Shown: positions 1 through 5,909 of the stretch, in pieces
Position numbering within the stretch: position 1 is the stretch's first letter
Layout: the number at the start of each line of letters is the position of its first letter
DNA from: Chitinophagia bacterium
Lineage (GTDB): Bacteria > Bacteroidota > Bacteroidia > Chitinophagales > Chitinophagaceae
Direction of reading: 5' to 3'
Length of the DNA stretch: 5,909 nucleotides
Assembly (NCBI GenBank): GCA_010027295.1
Contig: RGVM01000186.1
Coordinates: forward strand, 1 to 5,909
Made by a program: the position numbers and the translations under genes
The notes under the pieces: generated by a model
Told to the model about the DNA's origin: nothing
Database searches by the model: none
Seen by the model: the letters and a program-made list of their open reading frames with translations, nothing else

Positions 1-713
1 TTAACTGAAAGATCCCCCCCTTTTATTCTCTTCCAATCGATGCTCCGGATCACTCGCTGAACATGAATGCTGTTGGGCACACTTAGATGTAAAATGGTTC
101 CCGGTTTTGATATTTTCGCCAGATGAGCCATCAGCTGCCTTGGCTCAGTGACATGCTCCAAAACCTGCTCACAAAAAATGACGTCCATTTTGGGCACATC
201 AACATCATTACTAAAATCAACCACCTTGATGCCTGCATCCTGAGCCATCTTCACTTGCTCTTCATTGAACTCCAAACCATATGCTTCAATACCCAGTGCT
301 ACTGCCTGTTTCAATAATTCTGCATAACCAAATCCATAGTCGAAGATTCTAAAATGCCTTGTGCCGAAATGATCAATAAGCGCACGAAGCATCAAAAAGT
401 TCCTGTCAAATTTATCTTGCCCACGATTCTTTAGAAATTTTTCGGACACCTTATCGTATGATATCCATCTGGTATATAGTTCAGTCAGCGAGTCGCTATC
501 GGGAATACGAGACTGATAAACCAACTGACAATTCTCGCATTCATGAAGGGTAAATTCCGCACCGAGCAATTCTTCCGGGTTGGGATATCCTTGTTCTCCG
601 TAGAAAGACCAGAGGTATGTTTGCAGATCGGCACTCCCATAAGGAATAGAATAAATGACGTTTGCAGTTTGATTTTCACAAACAGGACATTTCTCACGCA
701 ATACGAGTTTCAT
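1..713 (-). CDS. Zinc-ribbon class I SAM-dependent methyltransferase, C-terminus beyond the left edge
   Basis: An uninterrupted minus-strand frame of 237 codons runs from the ATG at 713 off the left edge. An in-frame TGA lies 12 bases before this ATG, so the start is well fixed. The N-terminus has two Cys pairs, CPVC (residues 9-12) and CENC (59-62), as in the zinc-ribbon that precedes many Methyltransf_13/23-type enzymes. Residues 121-133 hold the SAM-binding loop FRIFDYGFGYAEL, a variant of DxGxGxG with Ala at the last glycine. EFN at 148-150 is the acidic end of strand 2, CEQVLEHV (181-188) is the post-II motif, and KPGTILHLSVPN (203-214) follows. The family usually modifies small molecules, often sugars in surface-polysaccharide or secondary-metabolite clusters, but the substrate here is unknown. 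The visible end carries a run of seven G in the coding strand (14-20). The gene lies 63 bases after the short frame at 777-983 on the same strand. The family is sure, the role is not. Confidence 0.88.
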   Translation of the reverse strand, partial: MKLVLREKCPVCENQTANVIYSIPYGSADLQTYLWSFYGEQGYPNPEELLGAEFTLHECENCQLVYQSRIPDSDSLTELYTRWISYDKVSEKFLKNRGQDKFDRNFLMLRALIDHFGTRHFRIFDYGFGYAELLKQAVALGIEAYGLEFNEEQVKMAQDAGIKVVDFSNDVDVPKMDVIFCEQVLEHVTEPRQLMAHLAKISKPGTILHLSVPNSIHVQRVIRSIDWKRIKGGDLSV

Positions 714-776
714 AAAGTAGGATTTTCATTAGCATCAAAGTATCATTGCCATGTCTGAAAAAGAGACGAATCGTCT

Positions 777-983
777 TTAGAAATCAGTGTCTGTGCCCCT
801 GAATTGGGGGTTTTTCATGAGGATTACCAGCGTCTTGGCCGAATCGGAATTCTTGTATTTTATCTTACGGATCCTGAAAGGATAGTCCAATATAACAAAG
901 TGGCTACTCATTTTCACACATTGATCGCAGGTCACGCCCCAACCCGTTTCCTTCTCTATTTGAGCATACACGCCCATAACCAT
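777..983 (-). CDS. Short hypothetical protein, possibly a truncated DUF1643-like N-terminus
   Basis: A frame of 68 codons starts at an ATG at 983 and ends in TAA at 777. It encodes a basic protein with a CDQC pair near residues 19-22, then the segment KTLVILMKNP at about residues 50-59. That segment recalls the conserved ILxNPS strand of DUF1643 proteins. Full-length members carry roughly another 100 residues after this motif, while here the frame stops about ten residues later, so it would be a truncated or frameshifted remnant. The family link is from memory of the motif and is weak. The frame is AT-rich like the methyltransferase downstream, and could share a transcript with it (63-base gap). 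It has no visible ribosome binding site. A plus-strand frame covering much of the same DNA (804-995) shows no recognisable motif. It may be a small real gene, a pseudogene or chance. Confidence 0.35.
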   Translation of the reverse strand: MVMGVYAQIEKETGWGVTCDQCVKMSSHFVILDYPFRIRKIKYKNSDSAKTLVILMKNPQFRGTDTDF

Positions 984-987
984 GGTT

Positions 988-1068
988 TTACTTAGCCTTT
1001 TTGCCGTAGAAGGCGCCTTTATCCAAAATCATAAGTAGCCCCATGTAGTCTATGTACCAGCTGCCCAT
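988..1068 (-). CDS. Very short frame (26 codons) upstream of the hypothetical gene
   Basis: An ATG at 1068 opens a 26-residue frame that begins MGSWYIDYMG and ends FYGKKAK before a TAA at 988-990. Four bases later comes the ATG of the next minus-strand frame at 983. The peptide is aromatic and hydrophobic with a basic end, like the tail of a larger protein. No family is recognised. In another minus-strand frame the open stretch continues upstream (about 1187 to 1050), so both pieces could be remains of one gene broken by a frameshift near 1080. The evidence is only the open frame and its spacing. It may be chance. Confidence 0.15.
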   Translation of the reverse strand: MGSWYIDYMGLLMILDKGAFYGKKAK

Positions 1069-1457
1069 AAGGACTGAGATCGATGTTTGACGTATGGATG
1101 GTTAATAACATTTCCATGCAGCATAACAAGATTTTCCACCTCGTCAATGTAAGAGCCTTCGCTTTGCAGAAATGTTGCACATCTACCTTATCCTTGATCC
1201 TGTATGGGCATGTTTCATTTGGCCTAGAGCAGAAAAAGAGATGGGAAAGCAGTCAGCATCCTCACGCCGGGCTGGCGCTGGGGAAGGATTTTTTTCATGC
1301 AGTCTTTTTGGTTGGATGAAAATCAGGTTACAAACTTCTGATGGCGAATGAACGAAATTGAATCTTTTGTCAAGAAACGAAAAAATCCTGCAAACTCATA
1401 GCCTGCGTGACTTATGTCATAATCGGAAATTGGCTATTTTACCCAATGTGGCATTCC
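1069..1457. other. Gene-poor AT-rich stretch between divergent genes
   Basis: About 390 bases lie between the left minus-strand frames and the deacetylase-like gene. A plus-strand frame (1083-1319, 78 codons) and a minus-strand open stretch without an early start (about 1187-1050) are present, but neither shows a recognisable motif. The divergent promoters for the flanking genes should lie here. I looked for the Bacteroidota pattern (TTTG near -33, TAnnTTTG near -7). A TTTG is present at 1366-1369 but lacks a matching -7 element. No tRNA, CRISPR, insertion-sequence end or direct repeat was seen. Confidence 0.6.
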
Positions 1458-2258
1458 ATGAATTACCTGCTGACTGGATTCATCATGATGATGGCATGGT
1501 TGGCTAGCTCGGCACAACACAATGATAATCTATTTAATACACTTAATACAGAATACACATACGATCAAAAGGGCATCGTCCGGGGTAATAACCTACACAA
1601 GACAATGGCCTGGGTATTTACCGGCGACGAATTTTTCGAGGGATTGGACCGAATTTCAGAGATTCTGTCAAATAAGAAGGTGAAGGGCAGCTTCTTCCTG
1701 ACAGGAAGGCTCTATCGGAACCCTTCCGCCCGTACAGGCATCCTGCGACTGAAAAGGGATGGACACTACCTTGGGCCACACTCCGACCAGCACCCGCTGT
1801 ACAACGACTGGACAAGACGCGACAGCGTCCTCGTAACGCGGGACTCGATGCAGCGCGACCTGTGTGCAAACTACGCGGCGATGAAGTCGCTCGATATCCG
1901 CCACCGAAGGAGGTATTTCATACCACCCTATGAATGGTGGGACGCCACCGTGTCCGAATGGTGCCGGGAAATGGGCGTGCAGGTCATCAACTTCACGCCC
2001 GGTACGGGCACGAACGCAGACTATACCTATCCGAACATGGGGGCTTCCTACCGGAGTAGCGACACGCTGGTGCAGCGGCTGCTCCGCTTCGAGGCGCGCA
2101 GCGGGCTGGGCGGCGCCATCGTGCTCGTACACATAGGCACCGACCCTCGCCGCACCGACAAGTTCTTCGAGCGACTGCCGTGGCTCATAGACACGCTGCG
2201 CAGCCGTGGCTACAGATTCGTGCGCATCGACAGGCTGCTGCGGAAGTCAGGGTTTTGA
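1458..2258 (+). CDS. Secreted polysaccharide deacetylase-like protein (NodB/CE4 fold)
   Basis: The ATG at 1458 gives 266 residues and a clean signal peptide: MNYLLTGFIMMMAWLASSA, then QHN as the likely mature end. A GTG at 1407 and an ATG at 1446 are upstream in-frame alternatives, but both would bury this signal. From the 1458 start, the CE4 motifs appear in order. FTGDEF (54-59) stands in place of TFDDG. HSDQH (108-112) supplies the HxxxH metal ligands. PPYEW (156-160) matches RxPY. GTNADYTYP follows near 184-192, then LVHIGTDPRRTDKF (223-236). The protein should act outside the cytoplasm on an acetylated glycan, or may have lost deacetylase chemistry: the usual catalytic-base Asp of motif 1 aligns with Gly, while the metal Asp and both His remain. 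I recall this FTGDEF/GTDP pattern as typical of a Bacteroidota subfamily, which argues against simple decay. GC content climbs from about 33% near the 5' end to about 70% near 2050. The gene is convergent with the SIS gene, 6 bases apart. Confidence 0.85.
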   Translation: MNYLLTGFIMMMAWLASSAQHNDNLFNTLNTEYTYDQKGIVRGNNLHKTMAWVFTGDEFFEGLDRISEILSNKKVKGSFFLTGRLYRNPSARTGILRLKRDGHYLGPHSDQHPLYNDWTRRDSVLVTRDSMQRDLCANYAAMKSLDIRHRRRYFIPPYEWWDATVSEWCREMGVQVINFTPGTGTNADYTYPNMGASYRSSDTLVQRLLRFEARSGLGGAIVLVHIGTDPRRTDKFFERLPWLIDTLRSRGYRFVRIDRLLRKSGF

Positions 2259-2264
2259 CAGGCT

Positions 2265-3035
2265 TCAGACGCCGGCGACCCGTCGCTTGTATTCTGCCAG
2301 CGCCGCATCAAGGCGCTCCTTGGCGGTGGTATCGCCCGGCACGTTGTGCGAGGGGTGGATGAAGAGTTTTACGCCTCTGCCTGCCAGGATCTCCGCGACG
2401 GTGGTGACGGTCATCCATACGGTGGTGACGAAGGCCATGGTGGAGACGGGCCCGACCTTGTCTACATGGTCTTTGAGGGGCACGCTGGAGTCGCCCGCGG
2501 GGGCGCAGGTGTCGACGACGATATCGGCGAGGTCGAAGATGGTCTTCCCGCAGGAGTGCCGCGTCTGCTTTCCCTTCGCCTCCTCGGCAGAGCCGTAGGC
2601 GATGACGGTCATGCCGCGCTTGCGGGCCTCCAGGGCCACGTCGATGTTGACGTTGTTGATGCCGGAATGCGAGAATATCCACATCGTGTCACGCGGGTCG
2701 AACTCATATCCCTTCATGATCTCCACACCGTAGCCCTCGACGCGCTCGAGGAAGACGAACTGGTGCACGCCCATCTCGCCGGTGATGCGGGTGAAGAAGG
2801 TGAGTGGGAGCTCCACCATCGGATGGAAGCCTACGAAGCCTCCTATGCGGGGATACATCTCCTCCACCGGGATGGTGGCGTGCCCGCAACCGAACGTGTG
2901 GACCCAGCGTCCCGCCTCGATGCTGTCGGCCATCTTCTCGGCGGCCCGTCGAATCGCATCCGTCTGTGTGGCCTCTATCCTGTCCATAATGGCCCTTGTG
3001 TTGTCGAGCCACAGTTTCGCGAGGTTCATATTCAT
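2265..3035 (-). CDS. SIS-domain phosphosugar-binding protein (UPF0309/COG4821 type)
   Basis: A cytoplasmic protein of 256 residues, the usual size of the UPF0309 group. An N-terminal helix (about 1-40) leads into the SIS fold: HTFGCGHA (46-53) is the first phosphosugar loop, FSHSGINNVNIDVALEA (121-137) the second Ser-rich loop, and VIAYGS (144-149) the next strand. TRHSCGKTIFDLADIVVD (158-175) and APAGDSSVPL match the signature block of the group, where RHSSGK is more usual than RHSCGK. HPSHNVPGDTT lies near the C-terminus. SIS domains bind phosphosugars in isomerases, in the MurNAc-6-phosphate etherase MurQ and in regulators. Biochemistry for UPF0309 members is poorly known. The start ATG at 3035 overlaps the transporter stop as ATGA, which favours it over the second Met six bases on. 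As last gene of a kinase-transporter cassette it probably handles the phosphorylated sugar. Family firm, reaction inferred. Confidence 0.9.
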   Translation of the reverse strand: MNMNLAKLWLDNTRAIMDRIEATQTDAIRRAAEKMADSIEAGRWVHTFGCGHATIPVEEMYPRIGGFVGFHPMVELPLTFFTRITGEMGVHQFVFLERVEGYGVEIMKGYEFDPRDTMWIFSHSGINNVNIDVALEARKRGMTVIAYGSAEEAKGKQTRHSCGKTIFDLADIVVDTCAPAGDSSVPLKDHVDKVGPVSTMAFVTTVWMTVTTVAEILAGRGVKLFIHPSHNVPGDTTAKERLDAALAEYKRRVAGV

Positions 3036-4219
3036 TTTTTCGTGTTGTGTGCAGGCTTTCGAAAGATGAGGGCCGCGGTGACTGCCATCAGGGACGTCAG
3101 ACAGATGACGACCACAGGCAACAGGGAGATGCCGAGCCTTTCGGCGACCATGCCCATCGCATAGTTCACCGCCATGTTCCCCGACAGGGCGATGACGAGC
3201 GCAATGCTGAACGCGGAGGCCGACATCTTCGGGAATTGGTCACCGATCATACCCATCATGAGCGGGAAGGCGGCGGCGATGCTGTAGCCGGTCAGGAAGA
3301 GGGCTGCGAAGGCTGCGAGCTCCCCCCTGCCCGTCGCCAGCAGCAGCATGGCGAGGATGGTCAGCGGGAAGGAGCTGAAGAGAATCCTCGGGCGGGTCCA
3401 TCCCCGGAGGACACGGCCGATGAGGATGCGTGCCACCGCCATGCCCACCACCATGAGGGATAGGGCATGCAGGGCAGAGGATCGGTCCAGCCCCTTCCAC
3501 GCTGCGAGATAGCGGGTCGTCCAGTTGCTGACGGTGGCCTCGATGCCGGACTGCAGGAAGAGGAAGAAGGACATCGAGAGCAGCAGGGGACTCGTAGCGA
3601 GCCGGAAGGTCTCCCGCATCGGTACGGAGGGCAGGACCTTTGGCGCCGGAAATCGCACCCCCAGACATGCCAGCGCCACAGGCAGTGGCAGCAGGCCCAC
3701 AATGGAGAGGACGGCGTCATAGTCATGGGTCCGGGAGAAGAGCGCCAGCAGGGACGGCATACCCACGGCGCCCACGGCGAAGAACACGCCGAGAAGGCTG
3801 AGGTCGCCTCCCTTGTCGGTGGTGCTGATGTCGGCCACAACGCCGTTGGTGGCCCCGTTGACGATGCCGCCGCCAAGGCCGCAGAGGAAGATGAATACAG
3901 CCAGTTGCGCGGTGCCGGAGGCGTAGGCGATGCCCTGGAAGCCGATGCAGAGCAGCAGGCAGGAGACGACCAGCGGGATGCGGTAGCCGTGGCGGTCGCA
4001 GACGGGACCGAAGACCAGCGATCCCGTGAGGACGCCGAAAGGCATGACCGAGAAGAGGGCGCCTATCTCTGCATGCCCGAGACTAAACCGCCGCCCGACG
4101 GGTATCGAGAGCGACCCGAGGGTGATCATGCAGATGCCGAAGAGGAGCATGCCGGCACAGGCTGTCCAGAATACCTGCCGCGGGGAATATAGGGATGCGT
4201 CCATTTCTGTGGGGTTCAT
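3032..4219 (-). CDS. MFS transporter, probably for a sugar or sugar derivative
   Basis: An inner-membrane carrier of 395 residues with about twelve hydrophobic segments, a normal MFS length. The first is around residues 16-38, after the short tail MNPTEMDASLYSPRQ. The MFS motif A between helices 2 and 3 is visible as GPVCDRHGYR (71-80). SGIEATVSNWTTRYL in the second half (about 224-238) resembles the GxExxxxxW pattern of sugar-porter MFS groups such as the fucose permease type. The frame stays open upstream to an ATG at 4462, but that part lies inside the kinase gene and is basic and Arg-rich, so it is not real. The ATG at 4219 overlaps the kinase stop as ATGA and is chosen. The next Met (4204) is possible but less coupled. 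Between a sugar kinase and an SIS protein it most likely imports the kinase's substrate by proton symport. Substrate unknown. Confidence 0.9.
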   Translation of the reverse strand: MNPTEMDASLYSPRQVFWTACAGMLLFGICMITLGSLSIPVGRRFSLGHAEIGALFSVMPFGVLTGSLVFGPVCDRHGYRIPLVVSCLLLCIGFQGIAYASGTAQLAVFIFLCGLGGGIVNGATNGVVADISTTDKGGDLSLLGVFFAVGAVGMPSLLALFSRTHDYDAVLSIVGLLPLPVALACLGVRFPAPKVLPSVPMRETFRLATSPLLLSMSFFLFLQSGIEATVSNWTTRYLAAWKGLDRSSALHALSLMVVGMAVARILIGRVLRGWTRPRILFSSFPLTILAMLLLATGRGELAAFAALFLTGYSIAAAFPLMMGMIGDQFPKMSASAFSIALVIALSGNMAVNYAMGMVAERLGISLLPVVVICLTSLMAVTAALIFRKPAHNTKK

Positions 4220-5178
4220 GAGGTCAGATGTTCCGTAGTAGCCTGCATCGCCATCCAGGCGGCCCCCATCAGTCCGGCCCTCCCGCCGAGGGCGGAAGGC
4301 GTCAACCGCACTTTCCGCATCGCGATGGGCTGGGCCCACTTGCGGGCCTCCTCTGCGATGCGGGGAATATATTGTACAGAGGGGCCAAAGACACCGCCGC
4401 CGAAAACGATGGTATCGGGGTCGAAGAGGCTCACAAGGTTGGCAACGGCCATGCCCCAGCATTCGATGGCCTCGTCGATGATACGCAGGGCCGCGTCCTC
4501 GCCCCGCCCGGCCGCCGCGAAGAGGTCAGCCGCCGAGGGCGCCTGTCCCCTCCCCTCTCCGGCTGTGTCAGGGGCCGCCAAGGCTGCCACCTTGCGACCC
4601 AGCCCACCACCAGAGGCATGTGTCTCGAAACAGCCACAGGCGCTGTAGTCTTGCCGAAAGGGCCTGTCCAGACCCATCCAGCCGATGGCACCCGCGATGT
4701 CATGTGCGCCGCGCAGGACCCTGCCGTCGACGAGGATGCCCGCGCCGATGCCTGTGCCCACGGACAGATAGATGGCATGGTCGGAACCCCGGGCGGCACC
4801 CAGCCACCGCTCGCCCAGGATGTAGCAGGCCCTGTCGCTGTCGATGTGCACGGGTATCCCTCCCAATGCAGCGGAAAGCTCGTCTCGAAGGGGGTAGTCA
4901 TCCCATCCGGGGATGTTGGGGGCCCATACCCTGCCGGATGTGCGGTAGCTAATGCCGGGCACACAGATGCCGACAGCATCGACCCCTTTCCGGGCGTCAG
5001 GAGCATTCAGAAAGTCGTCCACCTGACGGAGGATTACAGCTGCGACTTCGGAGCCTTCAAGTCCGTATATGGGATGGACCGTTTCCAGCCCTGTCGCACC
5101 ATCTGCAGTGACGGTGGCGAAGGCGGCCTTGGTGGCGCCGAGGTCGATGGCGATGACGGGCATGCGGAAAGGTTCCAT
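4216..5178 (-). CDS. ROK-family sugar kinase with altered sugar/zinc motif
   Basis: The start at 5178 gives 320 residues, a normal ROK length. A Met five codons later (5163) directly precedes the fold and is a good alternative. The frame is open to 5289, but that would enter the tex gene. DLGATK (12-17) is the phosphate-binding loop. IDSDRACYILGERW (112-125) corresponds to the usual NDANAAALGE block and keeps the catalytic Asp (115). SVGTGIGAGI (139-148) is the second nucleotide motif, and IVFGGGVFG (257-265) and GRAGLMGAAW near the end are also typical. The ROK signature region reads AGAIGWMG (162-169), where AGEIGHM is usual: the sugar-contacting Glu and the His become Ala and Trp. The CxCGxxGCxE zinc block is shortened to ACGCFET (180-186). 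The kinase probably phosphorylates a sugar or amino sugar brought in by the next gene. A transcriptional-regulator ROK is unlikely, since there is no helix-turn-helix N-terminus. It lies 73 bases after tex. Confidence 0.88.
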   Translation of the reverse strand: MEPFRMPVIAIDLGATKAAFATVTADGATGLETVHPIYGLEGSEVAAVILRQVDDFLNAPDARKGVDAVGICVPGISYRTSGRVWAPNIPGWDDYPLRDELSAALGGIPVHIDSDRACYILGERWLGAARGSDHAIYLSVGTGIGAGILVDGRVLRGAHDIAGAIGWMGLDRPFRQDYSACGCFETHASGGGLGRKVAALAAPDTAGEGRGQAPSAADLFAAAGRGEDAALRIIDEAIECWGMAVANLVSLFDPDTIVFGGGVFGPSVQYIPRIAEEARKWAQPIAMRKVRLTPSALGGRAGLMGAAWMAMQATTEHLTS

Positions 5179-5219
5179 GCGGGCGGCTACCGACCGCGAG
5201 GACAAGATACCGAATGTTG

Positions 5220-5247
5220 ACGGAGCGCGGATGCGTGCCCCCTCCGT
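5220..5247 (-). terminator. Weak hairpin just after tex (possible terminator or processing site)
   Basis: A perfect 6-base inverted repeat, ACGGAG and CTCCGT, separated by 16 bases, begins 4 bases after the tex stop. No U-run follows, so it is not a canonical rho-independent terminator. It may weaken read-through from tex into the kinase gene or may be chance in GC-rich DNA. Confidence 0.2.
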
Positions 5248-5251
5248 ACGT

Positions 5252-5909
5252 CTACCGGGAGAATTTCCGCTTGAGGGCCCCGAGTGCATCCTTGAGGTCC
5301 ATGGACGAGAGGTCCGGCTCCTGCCGGATCTTCTCCGGACGTCGGGCCTTGTCCTGTGGACGATACCCCCTCTCCGGCGGATCGGTCGCCTGTCGGATGG
5401 AGAGGGAAATGCGTCCGCGCTGACGGTCTACATCGAGCACTTTGACCATCACCTTTTGGTTGAGCTTGAGCGCATCGGAGGGGTCCTTCACATAGGAGTG
5501 GGAGATCTCGGAGATGTGCACGAGGCCGTCCTGCTTGACGCCGATGTCGACGAAGGCTCCGAAGCGTGTGATGTTGGTGACGATGCCGGGCACGACCATG
5601 TCGGGCTGAACGTCGTCGATGCTGAAGATGCCTGCGAATTCGAAGGCGGAAATCTCATCCCGGGGGTCCAGGCCCGGCTTGACGAGTTCCTTTAGGATAT
5701 CCCGGATGGTGAGCAGGCCGAAGCGTTCATCGACATATTTCGAGGGGTCGATGCGCCTGACGAGCTCCTCGCTGCCGGTGAGCGAGCCCAGGGGTACGCC
5801 GAGGTCAGCGGCCATGCGTTCGACGAGCGGGTAGGCCTCGGGGTGCACCGCGGAGGCGTCGAGCGGATGGGATCCTTCGGGGATGCGGAGGAAGCCTGCG
5901 CACTGCTCG
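5252..5909 (-). CDS. tex: Tex (YhgF) S1-domain transcription accessory protein, C-terminal part
   Basis: The minus-strand frame enters from the right edge with no start in the window and ends in TAG at 5252-5254, giving 218 visible residues of a protein that is normally about 700-780 long. The first visible residues, EQCAGFLRIPEGSHPLDASA, and the following HPEAYPLVERMAADLG are the helix-hairpin-helix region typical of Tex. KYVDERFGLLTIRDILKEL and KPGLDPRDE lead to the S1 RNA-binding domain (about visible residues 104-172), with the beta-barrel strands MVVPGIVTNITRFGAFVDIG, DGLVHISEIS and KVMVKVLDVD. A basic tail rich in Arg and Lys closes the protein (ending KRKFSR). Tex is a cytoplasmic nucleic-acid-binding protein linked to transcription and RNA handling, conserved across bacteria as housekeeping. 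The N-terminal Tex and YqgF-like domains lie outside the window. It precedes the sugar cassette on the same strand but is probably not part of it functionally. Confidence 0.95.
   Translation of the reverse strand, partial: EQCAGFLRIPEGSHPLDASAVHPEAYPLVERMAADLGVPLGSLTGSEELVRRIDPSKYVDERFGLLTIRDILKELVKPGLDPRDEISAFEFAGIFSIDDVQPDMVVPGIVTNITRFGAFVDIGVKQDGLVHISEISHSYVKDPSDALKLNQKVMVKVLDVDRQRGRISLSIRQATDPPERGYRPQDKARRPEKIRQEPDLSSMDLKDALGALKRKFSR

Noticed and set aside
123..317. Plus-strand frame of 64 codons at the left edge
   Set aside because: It is antisense to the methyltransferase, whose motifs show the minus strand is coding.
764..776. AGACGA-A-TCGTCT inverted repeat between the hypothetical frame and the methyltransferase
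   Set aside because: A short palindrome with a minimal loop and no second copy. It could be an operator, but nothing else supports this.
797..816. CCCC-TGAATT-GGGG followed by TTTTT, resembling a plus-strand terminator
   Set aside because: The stem is only four base pairs and no supported plus-strand gene ends upstream of it.
4180..4372. Repeated string CGGGGAATATA near 4181 and 4361
   Set aside because: Eleven bases shared by two coding regions in different genes, with no flanking similarity. Chance is sufficient.
4220..4462. 81-residue N-terminal extension of the MFS transporter
   Set aside because: It lies wholly within the kinase gene in another frame, is Arg-rich and lacks hydrophobic character. 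The ATGA junction gives a better start at 4219.
2346..5220. Long plus-strand open frames opposite the operon (2346-3164, 3467-4192, 4228-5220)
   Set aside because: They lie antisense to four clear genes in GC-rich DNA, where stop codons are rare on the other strand. Their translations are low-complexity, rich in Gly, Asp, His and Arg, with no domain.
5179..5289. 37-residue N-terminal extension of the ROK kinase
   Set aside because: It would overlap the end of tex and adds sequence not found in ROK kinases. The Met at 5178 sits just before the first strand of the fold.

Overview
The window looks like a chromosomal segment of a Bacteroidota bacterium, probably Bacteroidales. No gene start is preceded by a clear Shine-Dalgarno sequence. 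The Tex C-terminus and the deacetylase-like protein, with its FTGDEF, HSDQH and GTDP motifs, resemble forms I associate with that phylum. This placement is inference. Base composition falls into two parts. Sample 60-base lines in positions 1-1560 count at about 33-48% GC, while lines after about 1680 count at about 55-70%. The change falls inside one gene.

Left part (1 to about 1400, AT-richer, genes on the minus strand): a SAM-dependent methyltransferase with an N-terminal zinc-ribbon runs off the left edge. Upstream of it is a short frame of 68 codons (983 to 777) that may be a truncated DUF1643-like protein, then a 26-codon frame, then about 390 bases with no supportable gene. This looks like accessory or decaying DNA.

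Middle (1458-2258, plus strand): a secreted protein of the polysaccharide deacetylase (NodB/CE4) fold. It diverges from the left genes and converges, 6 bases apart, on the operon to its right.

Right part (2265-5909, GC-rich, minus strand), in order of transcription: the C-terminal end of Tex (an S1-domain transcription accessory protein), then a tightly coupled three-gene cassette of ROK-family sugar kinase, MFS transporter and SIS-domain phosphosugar-binding protein (UPF0309/COG4821 type). Both cassette junctions are ATGA overlaps. The natural reading is uptake of a sugar or amino sugar, phosphorylation, and isomerisation or another conversion of the phosphosugar. The substrate cannot be read from the sequence. 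The kinase departs from the usual ROK sugar- and zinc-binding motif, which makes the cassette the most interesting part of the window.
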